From Gnetum montanum (Eukaryota; Streptophyta; Gnetopsida; Gnetales; Gnetaceae): 53,831 nt of DNA. Below the pieces are notes generated by a model that made no database searches, had not been told where the DNA came from, and saw only the letters and a program-made list of their open reading frames with translations. The position numbers and the translations under genes were made by a program. Of this stretch, positions 34,130 to 45,799 are shown one piece after another. Location of the stretch: the NCBI GenBank assembly GCA_015680685.1, contig MNCI01018099.1:18302-72132 (forward strand), in the 5' to 3' direction. Numbering within the stretch: position 1 is the stretch's first letter; every line of letters starts with the position of its first letter.

Positions 34130-34420
34130 GAAATAAGCCAAGTAAAGATTTTCTAGATTCAAGGTTAAGAGTTAACTTGATTTCACATGACATATACAAG
34201 ACTTGGAACCTACCCCCATTAAAGAAGATCAACATTTGGCTTGATCTGGTAGACCAATCCATTACTATTCCCTTAGGATTGGTAGAAGACATTGTGACCA
34301 CTGTTTGTGGGTGGTCCTATCCTGCTGACTTCTTAGTCATTCATGTTGAGAATTGTAAGGGGAACTTTTCAATCATAATGGGAAGATCCTTTCTGAGCAT
34401 GGTGGATGCATGATTGGGAC
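34130..34420 (+). pseudogene. AthA aspartic protease
   Basis: It has FLDSRLRVNLISHDIYKTWN at about 34150-34205, where the catalytic D-S/T-G is changed to DSR. Then comes an IWLDLVDQSITIPLGLVEDI block and CGWSYPADFLVIHVENC followed by FSIIMGRSFLSMVDA. The ILGRPFL-like end motif is typical of gypsy proteases. The loss of the catalytic Gly indicates an inactive enzyme. A Cys-containing spacer to RT (34420-34890) has homologous text in AthB. Confidence 0.8.
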
Positions 34421-34889
34421 TTTGAAATATTTCCCTTAAAATTTCAAAAGAAAATCCTTTTGGAAAGATCGAGAAGAGGTGTGTTCCATGCATCACGTAC
34501 AGTGACTCTGGGTGCAACTGTGTGCAGCAACTATGGTCCGTTAAGTGGACATCTATTCAAGTATGTAGTCAGTGCGCCAAAGAATCACAAGTTCAACAAT
34601 ATCTGTACGTAGCAGCCACAAATCAAGAAGGCATCCAGTGGCTGATTGCTGACTTTAATAGCAGCACTTTATGCATGGAACCATCTAAGTTTCTTGTATG
34701 CACCTATGTAGAGAGCATGGATGATTTCGAAAAGGTCCATCAACAAGTATCCACTATTGATGATCATGATGCTTAGGGAAAGTTACAGATCCTTGAGAGT
34801 TTTAAATAGGAGCCCTTGGAACTCAAATCCTTACCAACCAATTTAGAATATGCATTTTTGTAGAATTGCAAGCCAATAATTATCAATGT

Positions 34890-35690
34890 CACTCTTGCCC
34901 CTGAACAAAAGAAGAAATTGTTGAAGGTGGTGAACAAATGGGAGGCTACTTTTACATGGTCATACCTTGAATTAATAGGAGTTAATCCTATAGTCTGTCA
35001 ACATCGAATTTATATCGACCCCTCAATGAAGCCATGATGAAAACCACAAAGGTGGTTGAACCCCAAACTGAAGTAAGTAGTCATGGATGAAATCAAGTAG
35101 TTGCTAAAATCAGGGTTTATCTATTCCATTGTGGATAGTGAATGGGTTAGCCCACTTATTATTGTGCCAAAGAAGGATGGAAAATGGAGGGTCTGTATAG
35201 ATTTATGACTACTAAACATGACTACCTTCAAGGATCACTTCCCGCTCTCATTTGTGGACCAAGTGTTGAATACCATTGCAGGGCATTATTATTATAACTT
35301 TTTGGATGGTTATAGTGGTTGTAACCCAATCCAAATCATGATAGAAGACTAGGCTAATATAAAATTTACAAGTCCCTAGGGGACTTTCACATATAAAAAG
35401 ATGCCCTTTGGCCTATGCAATGCTCTTGCAACTTTCCAACACCTTGTCCTTAGCATCTTCCAACAACAAATTGGAAATGGGGTAGAAGTCTTCATGGATG
35501 ACTTCTCTACCTATGGAGAAATGTTTGAACAAGCCTTGGACTACCTTGAGCAAGTTCTAAAAGGATGTGTGGAAACTAATCTAAGGCTAAACTAGCAAAA
35601 GAGCCACTTAATGGTCCAAGAGGGCACTGTTCTAGGGCACCGCATTTCAAAAGCAGGGATTAGTGTAGATCCTAAAAAAATCAGGGTCAT
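34890..35690 (+). pseudogene. AthA reverse transcriptase
   Basis: Ty3/gypsy RT with blocks SPLIIVPKKDGKWRVCIDL (about 35150-35207), SFVDQVLNTIAGHYY, MPFGLCNALATFQHLVLS (35401 on) and the active site FMDDFSTYG (35491-35517). It ends with VLGHRISKAGISVDPKKIR. The two catalytic Asp residues are present. Several stops replace expected Arg or Gln codons (TGA for CGA, TAG for CAG), for example in IDL*LLN and SP*GTF. The FMDDFS form places it in the Athila lineage. Confidence 0.9.
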
Positions 35691-36291
35691 TTAAGGAATC
35701 ACTAGTCAACCGAGAACTATAAAAGATGTTCACTCATTCCTTGGCCAAACTAGTTACTACCGGAACTTCATCAAAAATTTCTCAAAGATCGCCAAGCCAT
35801 TGGTGGAACTCACAAAGAAAGATGCTCCATTTGTTTGGACAAGGGAATGTGAATCTACATTCCAAACATTTAAATGGAAACTTCTAAAAACTCCAATTCT
35901 ATGGGCACCCGATTGGTCCAAACCCTTCCACATTATGATGGATGCATCCAACTATGCCTTGGGAGCCATGCTTACATAGTGGGATGACCAAAAATGCCCA
36001 TACTATATCCACTATGCAAGCTACAGCATTTTGGGTGCTCAGCTCAACTACACCACCACCGAAAAGGAGTTAATGATAGTGGTGTTCACCTTGGAGAAAT
36101 TCTGATACTATGTGCTTAGGTACAAGGTGTTCATGCATACCAACCACAATGGCATCACATTCCTGATGAACAAACCAATGGTGATCCCCCATATCATACG
36201 GTGGCTTGTGATTCTTCAAGAATTTGACCTAACCATGGTAGACAAGAAGGGAACTAAGAACATGGTTGCTGACCACTTATCTCAGTTGTGA
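35691..36291 (+). pseudogene. AthA RNase H
   Basis: It begins with the RT connection HSFLGQTSYYRNFIKNFSKI, then WAPDWSKPFHIMMDASNYAL (one catalytic Asp in MDAS), then LNYTTTEKELMIVVFTLEKF and HIIRWLVILQEFDL, ending VADHLSQL. Two stops sit at codons that were probably Gln and Arg. It is homologous to AthB 18412-18929. Confidence 0.85.
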
Positions 36292-37620
36292 TGGGATAAT
36301 GCAGAAGAGGAGGAGCCACTCTCCAACCAATTTCTAAATGAACTCTTCTTTGCGGGATAAATTGATAAGCATATGCCTAAAGAATCACCTTGTTTCTTCC
36401 ACATCCTCACCTATCTCACAGTCTAAGAATTGCCAAAGGAGTGGGACCATCAACAAAAACAAAAATTTCTCCATAAGGCCAAGCACTTCATGAAAATCAA
36501 TGGACACCTTTATAAGTTGTGTGTAGATGACTTGGTTTGATGGTGCATCCCTAATGATGATACACTATGTATCCTTCAAGATTCTCACAAGGGCCCTTGT
36601 GGGGGCCACTATGTTGGATGACACATGGCCATTAAGATTGTGCTTGTAGGATATTACAAGCCTACACTCTTCAAGGATGCACAATGGTTCACTCGCTCCT
36701 ATGAATGATGTCAAAGAGATGGTGGGATGACTGCATGAATGGAGGGACCTTAATAGTGGATCCAACCATTGGAACCCTTCGATATTTAGGGCATCGACTT
36801 CATGGATCCCATCACACCCATGTCCAACAGGAAGGCATACATCATAGTCATTGTTGACTACTACACGAAATGGGTGAAGGCAACAACCTTCACTAACTGT
36901 TGCTCAAATACAGCTGCATGATTTGTCCACCAACAAATCATAAATAGGTTTGGAGTGCCACATGTACTAATCTCAGAAAATGGAACTCATTTCACAGGCA
37001 TCACTTTTCGTAAACTCATGCAACACTTGGGGGTTAACCATAAATTTACAACACCTTATCATCCCCAAGCTAATGGGCAAGCTGAAGTCACCAATAGGGA
37101 GATTACCAAAATCCTCACTAGAACGATTAGCAAATATAGGAGGGACTAGAGAAAAAAACTTAACGATGCCCTCTGGGCCTATCGCTCCATATGGAAACTT
37201 CCTATAGGTTACTCTCCTTACAAGTTAGTGTACAGAAAGCTACTAAAACTTCCAGTCTAGGTAGAACTCCAGACACTCTCTATAGCTAGTGACTTGGGCC
37301 TTGACATGCCACTAGCACAATGAGAACAACTTATCAACTTGAGTGTGCTAGATGAGAATCAACTAGTAGCCCATCATCCAATGAGATACACATGGCCTAT
37401 AATAAAAAATGTCATGATCTTAGGATTCAGAAGGTAACATTTCGATGTGGAGATAAGGTACTCTACTAGAACCCCACACATGTACTGTAATGTACCAAGT
37501 TTCAAACACTGTGGGAGAGACCTTATATTGTCTCCAAAACCTTCCCATCCGAGGCCTTGCTTATACACAAACCTGAGGACCTCACGAGAACACAATTAGT
37601 CAATAGGCAATAATTAAAAC
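36292..37620 (+). pseudogene. AthA integrase
   Basis: It has an H2C2 zinc-binding region near 36560-36720, largely broken (CGGHYVG is visible). The core follows: GIDFMDPITPMSNRKAYIIV (first Asp), then VLISENGTHFTGITF at about 36964, where the second catalytic Asp is Glu (36976-36978), then HPQANGQAEVTNREI with the catalytic Glu at 37084-37086. The C-terminal part has YRSIWKLPIGYSPYKLVYRK and ends about 37610. It is dead by several stops. The same core site is Asn in AthB. Confidence 0.88.
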
Positions 37621-39267
37621 CTTTCCATGAACTTCATCAAACCAATTCTACTACCATATCATCACAGGGAAAACCTCGTTCCATTTTTTCGGTCTCCTCC
37701 TTCCAACCTAGTAATGGGGGAGACCATTCTCCATGCTAACCCACTCTCCTAAGCTCCTCATTATTTTTGAAACTTTTTTGTCTTACAACATCATTCGTAT
37801 GTTTACCCATTCTTACTTAGTTTTTCTTTCTTTATTTACCTTTATGTTTGTTTATCTTTTTGTTTCTATATGTGTGTGTGTGTGTGCTTAATTTTTAATT
37901 TTTTTACTAATAAACCATCTTATTGTCATCAAATGTACTAGTGCGGTTGGTTCTCGTTCGATGGGTTGTGTGAATTAGTCCACATATTATGTCTTGCTCC
38001 TACCCTCACATTATTGTTCTTGAAAATTACATATACTTTCATCTCATAAAATAGGTAGTGAGTCCATGTCATCCACCCATTCATCCACTCCATGGCCTTC
38101 CTCCTTTTGGAAACATGCAAACCCCCTTCTCTTAAAAACATTTTAATTAATTTGTGATGTGTGTAGTTCCCAGACTTGGGGATAGCCCAATGGCTTGAAT
38201 AGGATGTCACTTCAAGGGGAATGTAACATTCTTCATACTTTTCTATTCCTTGGTTTGTGAAAGTGTTCTCACAGATTTCTTACGACTCCAAGTCCTCTCA
38301 TACTTGGAAGCTCCTTGGCAATTTGGCCTTACATGGTGTGCTCCTCATCACAAAAAATTCAAAAAAAAACATGAGGATTTAAATCACACCCCTTGGAAAA
38401 ATGCATGCACAAACGCATGGGTCTTTGCATGGTGTGGTTTCCATAAAAATAAAAATAATAACTATATTGATATTCAAAGCACACCCCTTGGACCGTCTTT
38501 AACGAGCCACAAGAACTAGTTATGGGACTTGCTTCATCCTCTCTAACTTAGTCCCATATTCACTACCTTTCTCTCATGCATGTTGGAGTGGTGGTTATTT
38601 GTGAGTGCACACTTGTACTCCTGGGGGTGGACAAGTCTTTGCATTTTACTATGATGTCACTGTATGTAGTTGGTTTTGGGTCTAAACTCAAATGGGTCAT
38701 ACCGTGTCACTTAACCACAAACTTCACAAGAGGTTCCATGTGACCAATAATTGGAATTCCATTTCCCACTTCTCTCTCTTTTTCCATTTCTCTCCATGAC
38801 TCACCTCACTACCAGTCTTATGTTTTGATGGACTATCATGATTTACATGAATCCCTAAAGCTTTAGTAGGTTCTCCTGGATGTGAGTATTAACTCGCGGT
38901 CACGTTTCATTGACCTTGGGGCCCATGGACCCCAGTGTTAATGATATGCAAGGGCTACTAAGGCTACCACCTACTATGGGGAGGATCCACTTGCATATCC
39001 CTTAGTTTTGTCTGTTAGTCTCCCATCCTCTTGATATGGTTCGTTGATTGGTTCTGCACTAACAATCACATGCATTCTTCTCCACTGAGTTCTATCTCAC
39101 GACATTCTCCAACCTTTGACTCTTTTTCTAAACTCAATTACCTTCCTCTTTCTATTAGTTGAGTCCCTGGTCTCTTAGCTCTTAAACAGTTCCCATTTTA
39201 TGCTCTAATTCTTCGTTTTGGGCTTTTTCTTCTCTGGTCAACGTTGGTCAACATTTTTAGCACCCCT
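37621..39267. other. AthA integrase-to-ORF2 spacer
   Basis: About 1.6 kb without coding signal. It holds a (GT)n run at 37870-37887 and C/T-rich stretches. The corresponding AthB spacer is 15421-17059. Confidence 0.6.
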
Positions 39268-39355
39268 GCATCAACTAGGCCCTGTATACGTAGCCCCATA
39301 TATGCAGCCCCATTGACACAATCCAAAAATAAAAAAAATCTCTATATATACCACC
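39268..39355 (+). promoter_or_regulatory. AthA internal U3-like module with TATA box
   Basis: GCATCAACTAGGCCCTGTAT, ACGTAGCCCCATATATGCAG and CCCCATTGACAC are followed by TCTCTATATATACC (TATA at 39342-39352). AthA's own U3 has GCGTCGACTGGGCCGTGTAT, AAGCCCTGTATATGTAGCC and CACATTGACG (42897-42954). The module lies about 415 bases upstream of the second ORF. AthB has the equivalent at 15301-15420. Confidence 0.5.
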
Positions 39356-39514
39356 ATTGAACTATGACTTTTTGCCCATTTTTGCAGACAAGTTGGGGGA
39401 GCTTTTCCATTTTTCTACCTCACTTCTTCTTCCCAAGTGCTTACGTATTCTACCGCAAGTCCTAATCAACCTATCATTTCTCTCTTTTGCAACTGGAGGT
39501 ATGCTCTTCATCAT

Positions 39515-39555
39515 GGGGGGGGGGGGGGGGGNNNNNNNNNNNNNNNNNNNNNNNN
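39515..39555. other. G-run and assembly gap
   Basis: Seventeen G followed by 24 N. Probably a sequencing failure at a homopolymer. Confidence 0.9.
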
Positions 39556-39768
39556 AGACTTAACACCTCTTAAGGGAAGGAATAAAAACAACAATTTAAA
39601 TTACAACTTATGGCTTATTGTTTTTTTGCTAACCCATCAACTATACTTTGGAAAATCTAATGGAATGCACATACCAGTATCATAACTTGGTCAAAATGAG
39701 AAGGTGTGTGAGTGCCATTTCAAGCAACTTGTGCACATTTTAATTCATGGTTGTGCTTGATTGTAGAT

Positions 39769-42630
39769 GGCACCCAAATCAAGGCATCCAAGGGGAGAAG
39801 GACTATCCCAACCAAGGGACAAGAGACCAAGAATGGGAAGAGGATGAGGTGTGCAACATCCAGAGCATGCGGAGGGCTCACATGCAACTAGCCCCCTCTG
39901 CAAAGGACTTGATGTGGAATCTATTCATCAGATTCCTAAAGAGAAGATCCCCAGTGAACAATTGCAAGGGGATGAGACTCCGGTGGGAGCACCATGGCTT
40001 GAAGTCACCCTGACCTAAGCATGTCTTGGTGCTATTAGGCTGAGGGAGGTGCAATGAATGGTCCTGCAAGAGTTGAACTTTGGACCATTTCCAGAGAATA
40101 CACTAGAAGATGTCAAGACCCAATTGCAAAGCTCTCCTATGTGGCCAATCATCACATCCAGCAATGAATGGTACCTAGGAGAGACTTACCTCTTCTAGAC
40201 AAATTGGCAACCAGGGTCCAGAGTAAGAATCAAAGACATTTATGTCTCTTACTCTGTACAAGAAATTTCACAAGCTCTAGGGTTGCCAGAGACTAGACCT
40301 AATGTGGTGGAGATCCCTAAGCAAGCAGATCTCAAGGTAAAAGTGGAGTGGATTAGGCAGTGCTATGGGGTAGATCTTAAGGAGTTTGGCACTTTAACCA
40401 CCGCAAAGAGGGTATATTCAAAAATTTCATCTTACCATTTGAATCCAATAGTAAGACCTAGTAAGATCACTACCTTCTCTGCTTGTGCATGTGCCACTCT
40501 AAGTAGAAAATTCCCAATTAGCCTTTCACAATTGTTGTTTCTGGAGATTGAGAAAAGATTCACTGAAAGCGCATGTGGAAGGCAAGCTCTATCCTTTCCC
40601 TACTTAATTAAGAAATAGTGAAAATAAGCAGGGATAGCACAATATGCCATTGACACACTTTGGCATGCCCTGATTGCCTCATGGTAGGAGATGATGAAGG
40701 ATAAGACTCTAGCCACCACATGACTCAAGAAAGAGTAACAACCATCTCCATCGCCTGTGCAAACAACAAGGTCGGGCTCACAGATAATCGCAAAACACAA
40801 TCACAAAATTCGACAATCACTCTTGAGCCAACAAGAGTAATCTATAGGAATCAGTGGAGGGGAAGACCCTTCAGTCTATCACCCTGCAATGAGCCATCTA
40901 GAGTAAGTGGCTCGATCGATGAGTCTGCTAGAGTGATTAGGGCTAATGTTTTTTGTCAGCCGAACACAAGTACGTACACAAATTGATCCTAGTGTCCAAG
41001 AAGTAACAATCTCCACCCAAAAATTATTTCATGAAATTTTAGGAATTGCTGCTACTTTTTCAGTACACTTGGAGGATGGAGAAGGGGTGACTGTCCTAGT
41101 GATGCAGCACCTAGGACAAGAAATTGCAGCTGAAGTGGTTGCTGACATGATCGCTACGGCCCTTAATGCATCGGTGGTGCCTGTACCAGATGTACATGGA
41201 CTTGAAGATGTACAAATGTCCATAGGAACTTCATGTAGTAGGATCAATGTAGCCCAACATGAATAATTATTGGACCAACTAGTGGGAACCAGGAAACCGC
41301 TTCTGGATGTCAATGATCTTCTAGATAACATTATTGCAACCCAGTCGAAGCTACTCTTAGTACGGGGAAAGTGTCTCATCTTAAAGGGGCAACTTCAAGT
41401 AGCTCAAGAAAATTATCAATGCTTGGAGATGAAAGTTTCCCAATAAGGGTTCAACTTGCTAATCTAGCTCTCCTCAACCGTGAACTCACCAAAGATGAAG
41501 CTTTTCAACAACTTCAAACCAAACATTAGATGGTTAAGGATGAGTAAGAGTCAACGATCTTTGACAAGTCCTTGACAGATACTCATGCATACCATCTAAA
41601 CAAGGACTTGGTGGAGGTTTTCCAGGAGAATGTCAGGTTGACCGTGGAAGTTCATCGCCTATGCAATGTTGGTGTTGAAAATCAACACATGAAGGACTTC
41701 ATCCACCAACAGTAATAGGAGCTAGCCAGGGTGAACATCGATATGAGGAGATTGGCTACCGAAAATCATAATCTATCTATGGAGGAAGTTCAAGCCTTGC
41801 GACAAAAATCAACTATCAAAATTGTTGCTTTGAAAAATGAAGCTCTTAAATTTCAAAAAGTTAAAAATCACTATAGGGACCAAGTGGGATTACAAAAAGA
41901 AGTAAGTGAAAAAGAAATTCAAGTCATAAAGACCAAACTGAACCAAGTGCTCTAGCAGCTCCATGAAGGAGGCGACGTGTGGCAACCTATCTTCAATGGA
42001 TTGAATGCCTACAATCAGGCTAAGATTCACCTCAAGGAGCTACAAATGAAAGAAATGATAGAATACATGAAGTTGGCCAACCTCTTTTACGCAAACCTAG
42101 CTATGCTAACAACCAGAAGGCCATGGTCTGACTTAGAAAAGCAAGTGGCCATCTCGTATTCTTTATACGAGGGCGAGTTCCAAGCACATAAAGTAATGAA
42201 ATAGAAGTTGGAATCAACAAATGCAGAATCAAAGTTCTCCACACTCATTTTGAAGGATAACATGCAGTCGCTAAGAACTTGGCCTAATAGATGAAGGACT
42301 ACCAGTAGCTGCACACATCAACCTGAGCATTCGATATCAAACAAAAGTAGTTCTTTGCTTGGTTTGTCAATCTAAAAGAACTCTTTCCTACACTTCCATG
42401 CTCTTGGGATGTTCTAGTTCTGGCACACATTGGTGAAGCTGCTTGGACAATGAATGATCCTAGAAGCAAAGAAGATAAAATGAGGTCTCTCTTAGATCGT
42501 TCACTATCCAAGTAGCTTCACCAACCTCCGAAAGTTGCAATTGCTATAGGGCAACCATCGTCCGCACCATAGCCGCCACATGCGCTAGAGGCTGGTGAAG
42601 CCCTATCAGAACCACCACCACTAGGGATGG
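39769..42630 (+). pseudogene. AthA second ORF (post-integrase), broken
   Basis: A decayed ORF of about 900 codons downstream of integrase, with frameshifts and stops. The probable start is MAPKSRHPRGEGLSQPRDK at 39769. A conserved domain at 40340-40610 includes YGVDLKEFGTLTTAKRVYSK, HLNPIVRPSKITTFSACACA and LEIEKRF, also kept in AthB. The middle (40946-41430) has repeated LD.LL-type helices. The segment 41731-42204 is a likely coiled coil (MEEVQALRQKSTIKIVALKN, VSEKEIQVIKTKLNQVL). The end has WFVNLKELFPTLPCSWDVLV. I see no signal peptide or membrane helix, so an Env role is not supported. It may belong with Athila ORF1-like proteins, but I cannot confirm this. Function unknown. Confidence 0.65.
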
Positions 42631-42861
42631 TGTGACCTTCTTTAGCAATTTTAGCATCTTTCGGCATAGTGGAGAATCTAGAATCATCAAGGTGTTCAAT
42701 TTTGTCTCTAAACACCACCATTTTGTAATTCATTCTTCTCTATACACTTAGGCACTTGGTGTGTCAGTAAATTCGGTGTCTTTGTAGATGTGTTTCGTCA
42801 TGTGTGTTGTAATAACTTAATACCTTCCAAATTGTAATAAAACTTGAGGATGAGCTTTCAC

Positions 42862-42876
42862 TCAGTCATGGGGGTA
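42862..42876 (+). promoter_or_regulatory. AthA polypurine tract
   Basis: TCAGTCATGGGGGTA directly before the 3' LTR, almost identical to the AthG tract. Confidence 0.75.
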
Positions 42877-43706
42877 TGATGAAGTGCTCATGTTGATGCG
42901 TCGACTGGGCCGTGTATACAAAGCCCTGTATATGTAGCCACATTGACGTGGCCTCGTTGATGCATCTATCCATGTGTTTACGTGGCCTCATTTATGCAGA
43001 GTCTATTCTAGCTATAAATAAGTGTGCTTCTACCACACTTAGGCATTTTTTAACTAGTTGTAGACAAACTCTTGTAGTTTGTTCCCACAAGAGTTAGAAT
43101 ATTTTCCAAGTGCCCGTAGCAGGCGTGAAAAAGGTGTTCAACTCTTTATTTGAGTGCTAATGTATCTGAGCCCATTAGCATGACCGATAATAAAGACAAA
43201 CTTTTTAAGCATTCCTTGCAGCATTTGGATTTAATCATATAAGCATTTAAATAGTTTAATATTTCCATGCTTAATAATTTCTTAAGTTTTTATTATTATC
43301 ACTTTATCATTATTGCTCTTTTATATTCTTTAAAAACCATAAATACGACCGTCTTGAATGTAAATCCAACACTTGGCAACCCAGTGACACTTAATGTCTG
43401 GCAAGCCAGCAGTGGTCAGGGGATGGTTAGGATGTGTATGGAAGATGGAATCTATTGCTTATGCTAAGGGATTTAGGAGATAAAACAGAATAAAACAATT
43501 CTAGATTATGCAACATTCCATTACATTTCAAGAATTAGGTTTTAGAAGATAAAGAGAAAAGCAATAAAAATCATTTTCCTCAATCTCACTTAACCATTGC
43601 ATCAGAACACCACAAGTGAGGTTGGGAAGACAATGACCATTCTAACATAAGGTTTTGCTGGCTAGAGTTTGGTGTATGCAAGTGCTTACAGTTTGCAGAA
43701 TTCGAC
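42877..43706 (+). repeat. AthA 3' LTR, truncated
   Basis: It starts TGATGAAGTGCTCATG. The TATA box is at 43011. It parallels the 5' LTR through GTTTGGTGTATGCAAGTG, then stops matching after TTCGAC at 43706. About 85 bp of the LTR end, including CTCATCA, are missing. TatD RT/RNase H sequence begins at 43707. Confidence 0.88.
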
Positions 43707-44860
43707 AGTTTGGATGGCTAAGGTAGTATACTAGCATCTCTACTCCATCTTCACGTCTCTAATAGAGTAGAGAAGAAATGAATTTTTCAAAGATGGTAAG
43801 GTAGATGTAGAATAGTTTACCCTCTTGTGGACTATTGGTAGTTATGCCAACTCTTTCTTAAGGTTTTCAAAGGCCTCTTGGCATTAAGCTATCATCTCAT
43901 AGTAAACCCCATTCTTAAGCAAGTGTTGCATGGATTGTAAATTATCTGTAAGTCTGGAAATAAACCTACGAATAAACTGTAATCTTCCTTGTAATCCGCA
44001 AAGCTTCTTAAGGTTGGTAGGTGCTACCAATTTAGATATGAACTTAACCTTATCAGGATCAAAATGTATCTTTGCTTTAGATACTACAAAGCCAAGCATC
44101 TTACCAATCTTGACATTGAAGACACATTTCTTAGGATTGAGCCTAAGCTCATACTTGAGGCATCATTTAAGCACAAAGTCTAGGTCATTGGCCACTTTGA
44201 ACTTAACGACTATATCATCTACATAATCATTAAGTAAACCTAGCATGTAATCTTTGAAGATATAGGTCATGGCTCTCTAGTATGTTACCCCTGCATTCTT
44301 AAGGCCAAAGGGCATCATAGTATAGCAAAAGGTACCCCAAGGAATCATGAAGGTCATGCTAAGTCGATGTTCTAGGCTAATCCTAATCTGGTAATATCCT
44401 AAGAATCCATCCATAAGGGACAATAATACATGTCTAGTCATAGTATCAATAAGTTGATCAATACTAGACAAAGGGAAGTCATCCTTGATAGATACTTTAT
44501 TTAGGTCTTGGAAATCAATGCAAATATGGATACTCCAATTTTTCTTAGGGACTACCACTATGTTGGACATCCATTCTATGTAGTCAATAGCCCTAATGAA
44601 ACCATCTTGGTAGAGCTTTAGGATTTCATTATGAACTACCAAGGCAAAATCAAGTCTAATCTTGTGCACTTTCTGCTTAACCAATATAATGCTAGGATTT
44701 AGTATGATGTTGAGCTGGAATAAATGTGGGTCTAGGCCTAGCATATCTTCATATAATCAAGCAAAGACCTTAAAGTTGCTTTGTAGGACCTTGGTGATGT
44801 CTTGACTATATTGAGATTCCAGTGAGCAACTTAGTTTAAGGGTTTTCTCCTCGCCATTGT
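43707..44860 (-). pseudogene. TatD reverse transcriptase fragment
   Basis: Minus-strand Tat-lineage RT in a single frame with few stops. It starts with DITKVLQSNFKVFA.LYEDM, like the EFKDVFAWSYEDM opening of Tat RT. Then come VVVPKKNWSIHICIDFQDLN, SLMDGFLGYYQIRISLEHR, MMPFGLKNAGVTY (44277-44744), the active site YVDDIVVK (about 44200-44223), then MLGFVVSKAKIHFDPDKVKF and LCGLQGRLQFIRRFISRL (43884-44099). It ends inside the RT-RNase H connection at the AthA junction. RNase H and the N-terminal part of integrase are missing and presumably were deleted with the AthA LTR end. Confidence 0.85.
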
Positions 44861-45780
44861 GTGTTGTGATAGGAACCTCAACTAGAGAGTCCTCAGTAAT
44901 GTCACCTACCTCTAAGTCAAGGGTTTTGACTAGGTTTTTAGGCCATTTTAGAGATTTCTTTATTAAGTCTATGTGGTCTACAACACTCTTAAGCTCAAGA
45001 TCTAGGCAATCAGAGTTGATACATCATTCAACATCATCGTGAGGTCCATGTAGACACAAAGGTAAACTAATTTGCTCCTAGGTATCCACACTTTGATCTT
45101 GCATGTAAACCAAAAGAATATTAAGTGGCACGTAGGTAAAAGTAAATAAATAATGCTAAAATGCTATAAAATCATGTAAACACATGTAGATCTAGTGCAA
45201 ACAAGGCTACAAATAGGGTGTCAACAAGCAAACAAACTGCAATAAGGGCCAAATAAAGGTCAAACCAAGATTAAGTAAAGTATAAGAAATAACGCTAAAA
45301 ATCGTCAAAAAAAGGCCATAATGTTTTTGGTTTTAGGCCTTAGCGGGCCATGATGTCAATTTAGAGTCTTGGTGAACTATAATGCTAGTTTAAGTCCTTA
45401 GTGGATCATGGTTACATGGAGTCAAATAGTGGTCAACGAAGGTTAATCCCCACTATTTGATACCAATCAAAGGCCAAAAAAAGGCAAATAAAGCTAGAAT
45501 AAGGTGAATAAAAAGAATATAAGGCTACATAAAGGTCACAATAAGGTCAACATGGCTGACAATGCAACACCAGGCTGAAACAAGTTAAAGCATCTTGCAA
45601 TAAGGTAGAAAATCAAGTAAAATAGGCTACATATGGTGAAATTTGGTTAATATATTTTAAAAGGGATTAGCGTTTGCTAGTTTTAAGCCTTATCAGGCCA
45701 TGATTTAGGGCTATAGGGCTATTAGGTGAGTTCAGTTGTTAGTCAAGGCTATTTCTAGGCTATTTAAGCATGAAAATTAG
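44861..45780. other. TatD upstream spacer
   Basis: Right of RT (5' in TatD). It has no protease or gag motif. It contains copies of the CTAGTTTAAGTCC...GGATCATGG word at about 45340-45420, shared with TatC. Some Tat/Ogre elements have a noncoding spacer or intron between protease and RT, which this may represent. Confidence 0.4.
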
Positions 45781-45799
45781 AAGTTTTGAGGCTTCAACA

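Noticed and set aside
41029-41379. Minus-strand open frame and its counterpart at 13190-13486
   Set aside because: The two match each other, which first looked like a conserved protein. They are both antisense to the second ORF of AthA and AthB, so the match reflects the sense ORF.
44277-45042. Plus-strand open frames opposite TatD RT
   Set aside because: They are antisense shadows of the RT frame on the minus strand.
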